Shown piece after piece: positions 29,938 through 32,419 of a stretch of 32,419 bases of DNA (position 1 is the stretch's first letter; the number at the start of each line of letters is the position of its first letter). This stretch comes from Blastocatellia bacterium UBA7656 (GTDB lineage Bacteria; Acidobacteriota; Blastocatellia; UBA7656). The stretch covers positions 736 through 33,154 of the forward strand of contig DLHY01000131.1 in NCBI GenBank assembly GCA_002483445.1, written 5' to 3'. The notes beneath the pieces were generated by a model. It did no database searches. It worked only from the letters and a program-made list of their open reading frames with translations, and was not told the origin of the DNA. Position numbers and translations under genes: made by a program.

Positions 29938-32419
29938 ATGCCCCCAAGTCACGTTTTTATCTCTCACGCTACCGAAGATGATGATTTCGTTAAAGAGTTG
30001 CGGCTTGCTCTCGAAAGCCATCCGCTCACAGTCTGGGTCGATTCGCGCCGTATGAGCGGCGGCGATAAACTCGACCCCGTAATCGATAAAGCCATCGAAG
30101 AAGCCCGCCAGTTCATAGCCGTCCTCAGCCCCACGACTGTCAACTCCGCATGGGTGCGCAAAGAAATTCAAAAGGCTCTCGAAGTAGAAAAGCAGCGCAA
30201 AGACGAAGGCTATAAAGTTATTCCCCTTTTGTTGCCGGGACTCAAAACATCCGCGCTCGGAAACTGGTTCGATGAAGAACCTCTTGCCGTCCCCGTCGAA
30301 CTGAAGACCGGCGGCGTGAGCGAAGCGATGCCCGCGATACTTGCCGCACTCGGCGAGAGATTGCCGACAGATCATGAAACTCAACAGACAACAGCAACTC
30401 ATCCTGTCGAAGAACTGATACTGGAACTGAGCGATCCGAAATCCCGACTCAGCAAAGTCAAACTCCACGTTACAGCAACCGCCAGACTGATCTATGATCC
30501 TGCCGACCCCGCTCGGCGCAAAGTCGAAAGCAAGCGATTCAAATTCACTGCGCCGCTCGACCCTATCGAAGCTGATGATCTGAGATGGTATCTCGAAGAT
30601 TATTTCCGCTGGCCGATTGGATTTTTTAAAGAGCGCGCCGACTTCATCGAAAAACAACTGCCCGTGTGGGGACAATCGCTCTACAACGCGGCTATGGCAA
30701 ATAAGTCGGCTAGAGAATCGCTCAACGCATGGCAAAGCTCGACGGACAGCGCGGATCGTTGTTTCTCGGTTTACGTTGAAAGCGATTTACCTGAAGGAGC
30801 CAGCGAGAAAAAGCAGATCGCCGCAAGAGAAGCCGCGAGCTTTCTGCTTTCGCTGCCGTGGGAGTTGTTGCACGACGACGGAGGCTATCTCTTTCAGGGC
30901 AAGCGTGCGGTGCGAGTGCGCCGCCGATTGCCGAATCGTCGCAGACAGGATGTCATAGCATCGGGGCTGCCGATTCGCATATTGCTTGTAAGCCCGCGCC
31001 CCGAAGATGACAGCACCGGCTATATCGATCACCGCATCAGCGCAAAGCCGTTGATCGAAGCTATTGAGAGCCTCGGAGAACTGGCCACGCTCACGTTGCT
31101 GACGCCGCCGACTTTTCCAGATTTGCAGAAGGCATTGAAGAGGGCTGACGAAGCAGGCGAACCGTTCGACGTTGTGCATTTCGATGGGCATGGCGTCTAT
31201 GACAAAACAGTTGGGCTTGGCGCGCTGTGCTTCGAAGACCCGAAAGACGCGAACAAAATAGAGAAGCGCGCTTCGGAGTTGATTCACGCAGAGAAGATGG
31301 CCGAGGTGATGCGCGATTATCGCGTGCCGCTCGTTTTCCTCGAAGCCTGCCAGAGCGCGATGACCGAAGAAGACCCTACGGCTTCGGTCGCGGCCCGACT
31401 GCTCGAAGAAGGCGTGGCGTCGGTCGTGGCGATGAGCCATAGCGTTCTGGTGGAAACGGCGCGTCGATTCGTCAAAGCATTTTACGAAGAACTTGCTCGC
31501 GGGGCGCGAGTGGGCGCGGCGATGATAGCCGGTCAGCGCGCTCTTTATGGCGACACGTACCGCATAAAGATCATGGGTGCAGGCGAATTGCGTTTGCAGG
31601 ACTGGTTCGTGCCTGTGCTGTATCAGGAAGAATTGGACCCGCAATTGATCACGCGGTTGCAGCCCGAAGCTGTAAGGCAGCTTCATGAGAAGCAGCGACG
31701 ATTGAGACTCGGCCATCTGCCCGAACCGCCTTCGCATAATTTTCAGGGGCGCAGCCGCGAGTTGCTCAGTCTTGAGCGATTGCTCAACGATCAAAACTAT
31801 GCGGTCGTGCGAGGTCAGGGCGGAGCGGGCAAGACGACGCTTGCCGCGGAGCTTGCGCGATGGCTCGTGCGCGTGGGCCGCTTCCGTCGAGCGGCTTTCG
31901 TCACTCTGGAATATTTCAGCGACGTTCGCGGCCTGATCGACAGCCTGGGGAAACAGTTATTGCTCGAAGGCGATGGCTGGTCTGTGGCGACCTTCGGAGA
32001 TGATTTGAAGAAGGCGCTTCAACCCATCGAGCGCGCGTTGAGCGATCAATCCACGATCATGGTTTTCGATAATCTGGAAAGCATACTGCCCGACGCGAGC
32101 GGGCAAGCGCCCATCGCCGCCGCGCCTTACGAAGAAGTGTTCGATCTTTGCGGGACTTTGCTTGAGGCAAGCGCGGCGACGCGGATTTTATTCACGAGCC
32201 GCGAATCGCTGCCCGCGCCTTTCGATAATAAGCGGAGGGAAGTCGTGCTGGGCGCACTGAGCAAAGAAGACGCGATAGAACTGGTGAGTCAGGTGATGGC
32301 GGAGGAAGGATTGAAACCGAAATCGGAAGACCCCGGCAGCGATCCGCAGGAGGTTGTCGATCTTGTAGAGGCAGTAAATCGCCACGCCCGCGCGCTCGTG
32401 TTGCTTGCGCGCGAAGTGA
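29938..32419 (+). CDS. TIR-CHAT-NB-ARC (STAND) protein, 3' end outside the window
   Basis: AAGGAG precedes the ATG, and the frame stays open for 827 codons to the window end. (1) TIR domain 1-140: SHVFISHATEDDDFVKELRL, WVDSRRMSGGDKL, candidate NADase Glu54 in DKAIEEARQFIAVLSP, and SAWVRKEI. (2) CHAT caspase-like protease about 160-590: lead-in with LPWELLHDDGGYLF, catalytic His418 in VVHFDGHG and Cys471 in VFLEACQSA. (3) STAND/NB-ARC ATPase from about 600: FQGRSREL, P-loop GQGGAGKTT (626-634, Lys632), Walker B IMVFDN (Asp711), RILFTSRE sensor (749-756). The sensor repeats (TPR, WD40 or other) expected at the C-terminus lie beyond the edge. All key residues of both effectors and the ATPase are present. 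The plan is that of NLR-like immune or regulated-death proteins; this specific role is inference. Its left neighbour is the MFS operon; no partner gene is visible. Confidence 0.9.
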   Translation, partial: MPPSHVFISHATEDDDFVKELRLALESHPLTVWVDSRRMSGGDKLDPVIDKAIEEARQFIAVLSPTTVNSAWVRKEIQKALEVEKQRKDEGYKVIPLLLPGLKTSALGNWFDEEPLAVPVELKTGGVSEAMPAILAALGERLPTDHETQQTTATHPVEELILELSDPKSRLSKVKLHVTATARLIYDPADPARRKVESKRFKFTAPLDPIEADDLRWYLEDYFRWPIGFFKERADFIEKQLPVWGQSLYNAAMANKSARESLNAWQSSTDSADRCFSVYVESDLPEGASEKKQIAAREAASFLLSLPWELLHDDGGYLFQGKRAVRVRRRLPNRRRQDVIASGLPIRILLVSPRPEDDSTGYIDHRISAKPLIEAIESLGELATLTLLTPPTFPDLQKALKRADEAGEPFDVVHFDGHGVYDKTVGLGALCFEDPKDANKIEKRASELIHAEKMAEVMRDYRVPLVFLEACQSAMTEEDPTASVAARLLEEGVASVVAMSHSVLVETARRFVKAFYEELARGARVGAAMIAGQRALYGDTYRIKIMGAGELRLQDWFVPVLYQEELDPQLITRLQPEAVRQLHEKQRRLRLGHLPEPPSHNFQGRSRELLSLERLLNDQNYAVVRGQGGAGKTTLAAELARWLVRVGRFRRAAFVTLEYFSDVRGLIDSLGKQLLLEGDGWSVATFGDDLKKALQPIERALSDQSTIMVFDNLESILPDASGQAPIAAAPYEEVFDLCGTLLEASAATRILFTSRESLPAPFDNKRREVVLGALSKEDAIELVSQVMAEEGLKPKSEDPGSDPQEVVDLVEAVNRHARALVLLAREV

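Noticed and set aside
29905..31794. Long minus-strand frames at 29905-30735 and 30787-31794
   Set aside because: Both are shadows of the TIR-CHAT-NB-ARC gene, whose plus frame has all expected motifs and a good ribosome site.

Overview
The window looks like chromosome of an Acidobacteriota member, probably class Blastocatellia. That is an inference from family content: a duplicated MacB/FtsX-type orphan permease of the kind expanded in acidobacteria, a winged-helix/TolB one-component regulator, a large Asp-box (sortilin-like) secreted protein, and many short tandem repeats and REP-like palindromes at gene borders. GC is moderately high, with patches of visibly different composition.

Layout. 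1-830: a possible gene tail and an XRE-type regulator behind a perfect 26-bp palindrome. 830-1415: a gene-free stretch built from nested inverted repeats and heptamer repeats. 1416-5405: a secreted MetX-like alpha/beta hydrolase, an internally deleted Uma2-type nuclease gene, and the ADOP permease. 5406-9044: a REPIN-like doublet, a membrane PDZ-GAF-HisKA protein without an ATPase domain, and a DUF2378/V4R-like protein. 9107-12020: a PhoPQ-activated pathogenicity-related (PqaA-like) protein and argH. 12040-17015: a block that reads as an integron gene-cassette array without an integrase (a CALIN). It holds attC-like hairpins and small minus-strand genes: three small proteins (two unrecognised or DUF-like, one SnoaL-like), a DinB-like protein, a CPBP protease and an AT-rich orphan. 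Broken IS110 and IS91 pieces interrupt it. 17263-24833: an acyl-CoA synthetase, a four-helix-bundle (S23/IVP-type) protein between inverted nonamer repeats, the Asp-box protein and the winged-helix/TolB regulator. 24998-26915: a small Cys-x2-Cys HTH protein followed by a secreted Gly-rich, fibre-like protein. 27086-27236: a 151-bp MITE with 15-bp terminal repeats and a 10-bp target duplication. 27322-29805: a three-gene membrane operon ending in an MFS transporter. 29938-end: a large open frame, cut by the window edge, encoding TIR, CHAT and NB-ARC/STAND ATPase domains in one chain.

How the parts relate. Most conserved genes here are ordinary housekeeping, envelope or regulatory genes with no shared pathway. 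The two accessory highlights are the cassette array between argH and the acyl-CoA synthetase gene, and the TIR-CHAT-NB-ARC protein at the right edge, which has the architecture of an NLR-like immune or cell-death protein carrying two candidate effector domains. The plentiful palindromes, nonamers and MITE-like elements show a chromosome whose gene borders are actively reshaped by small repeats; one repeat run lies inside the kinase-like coding sequence.
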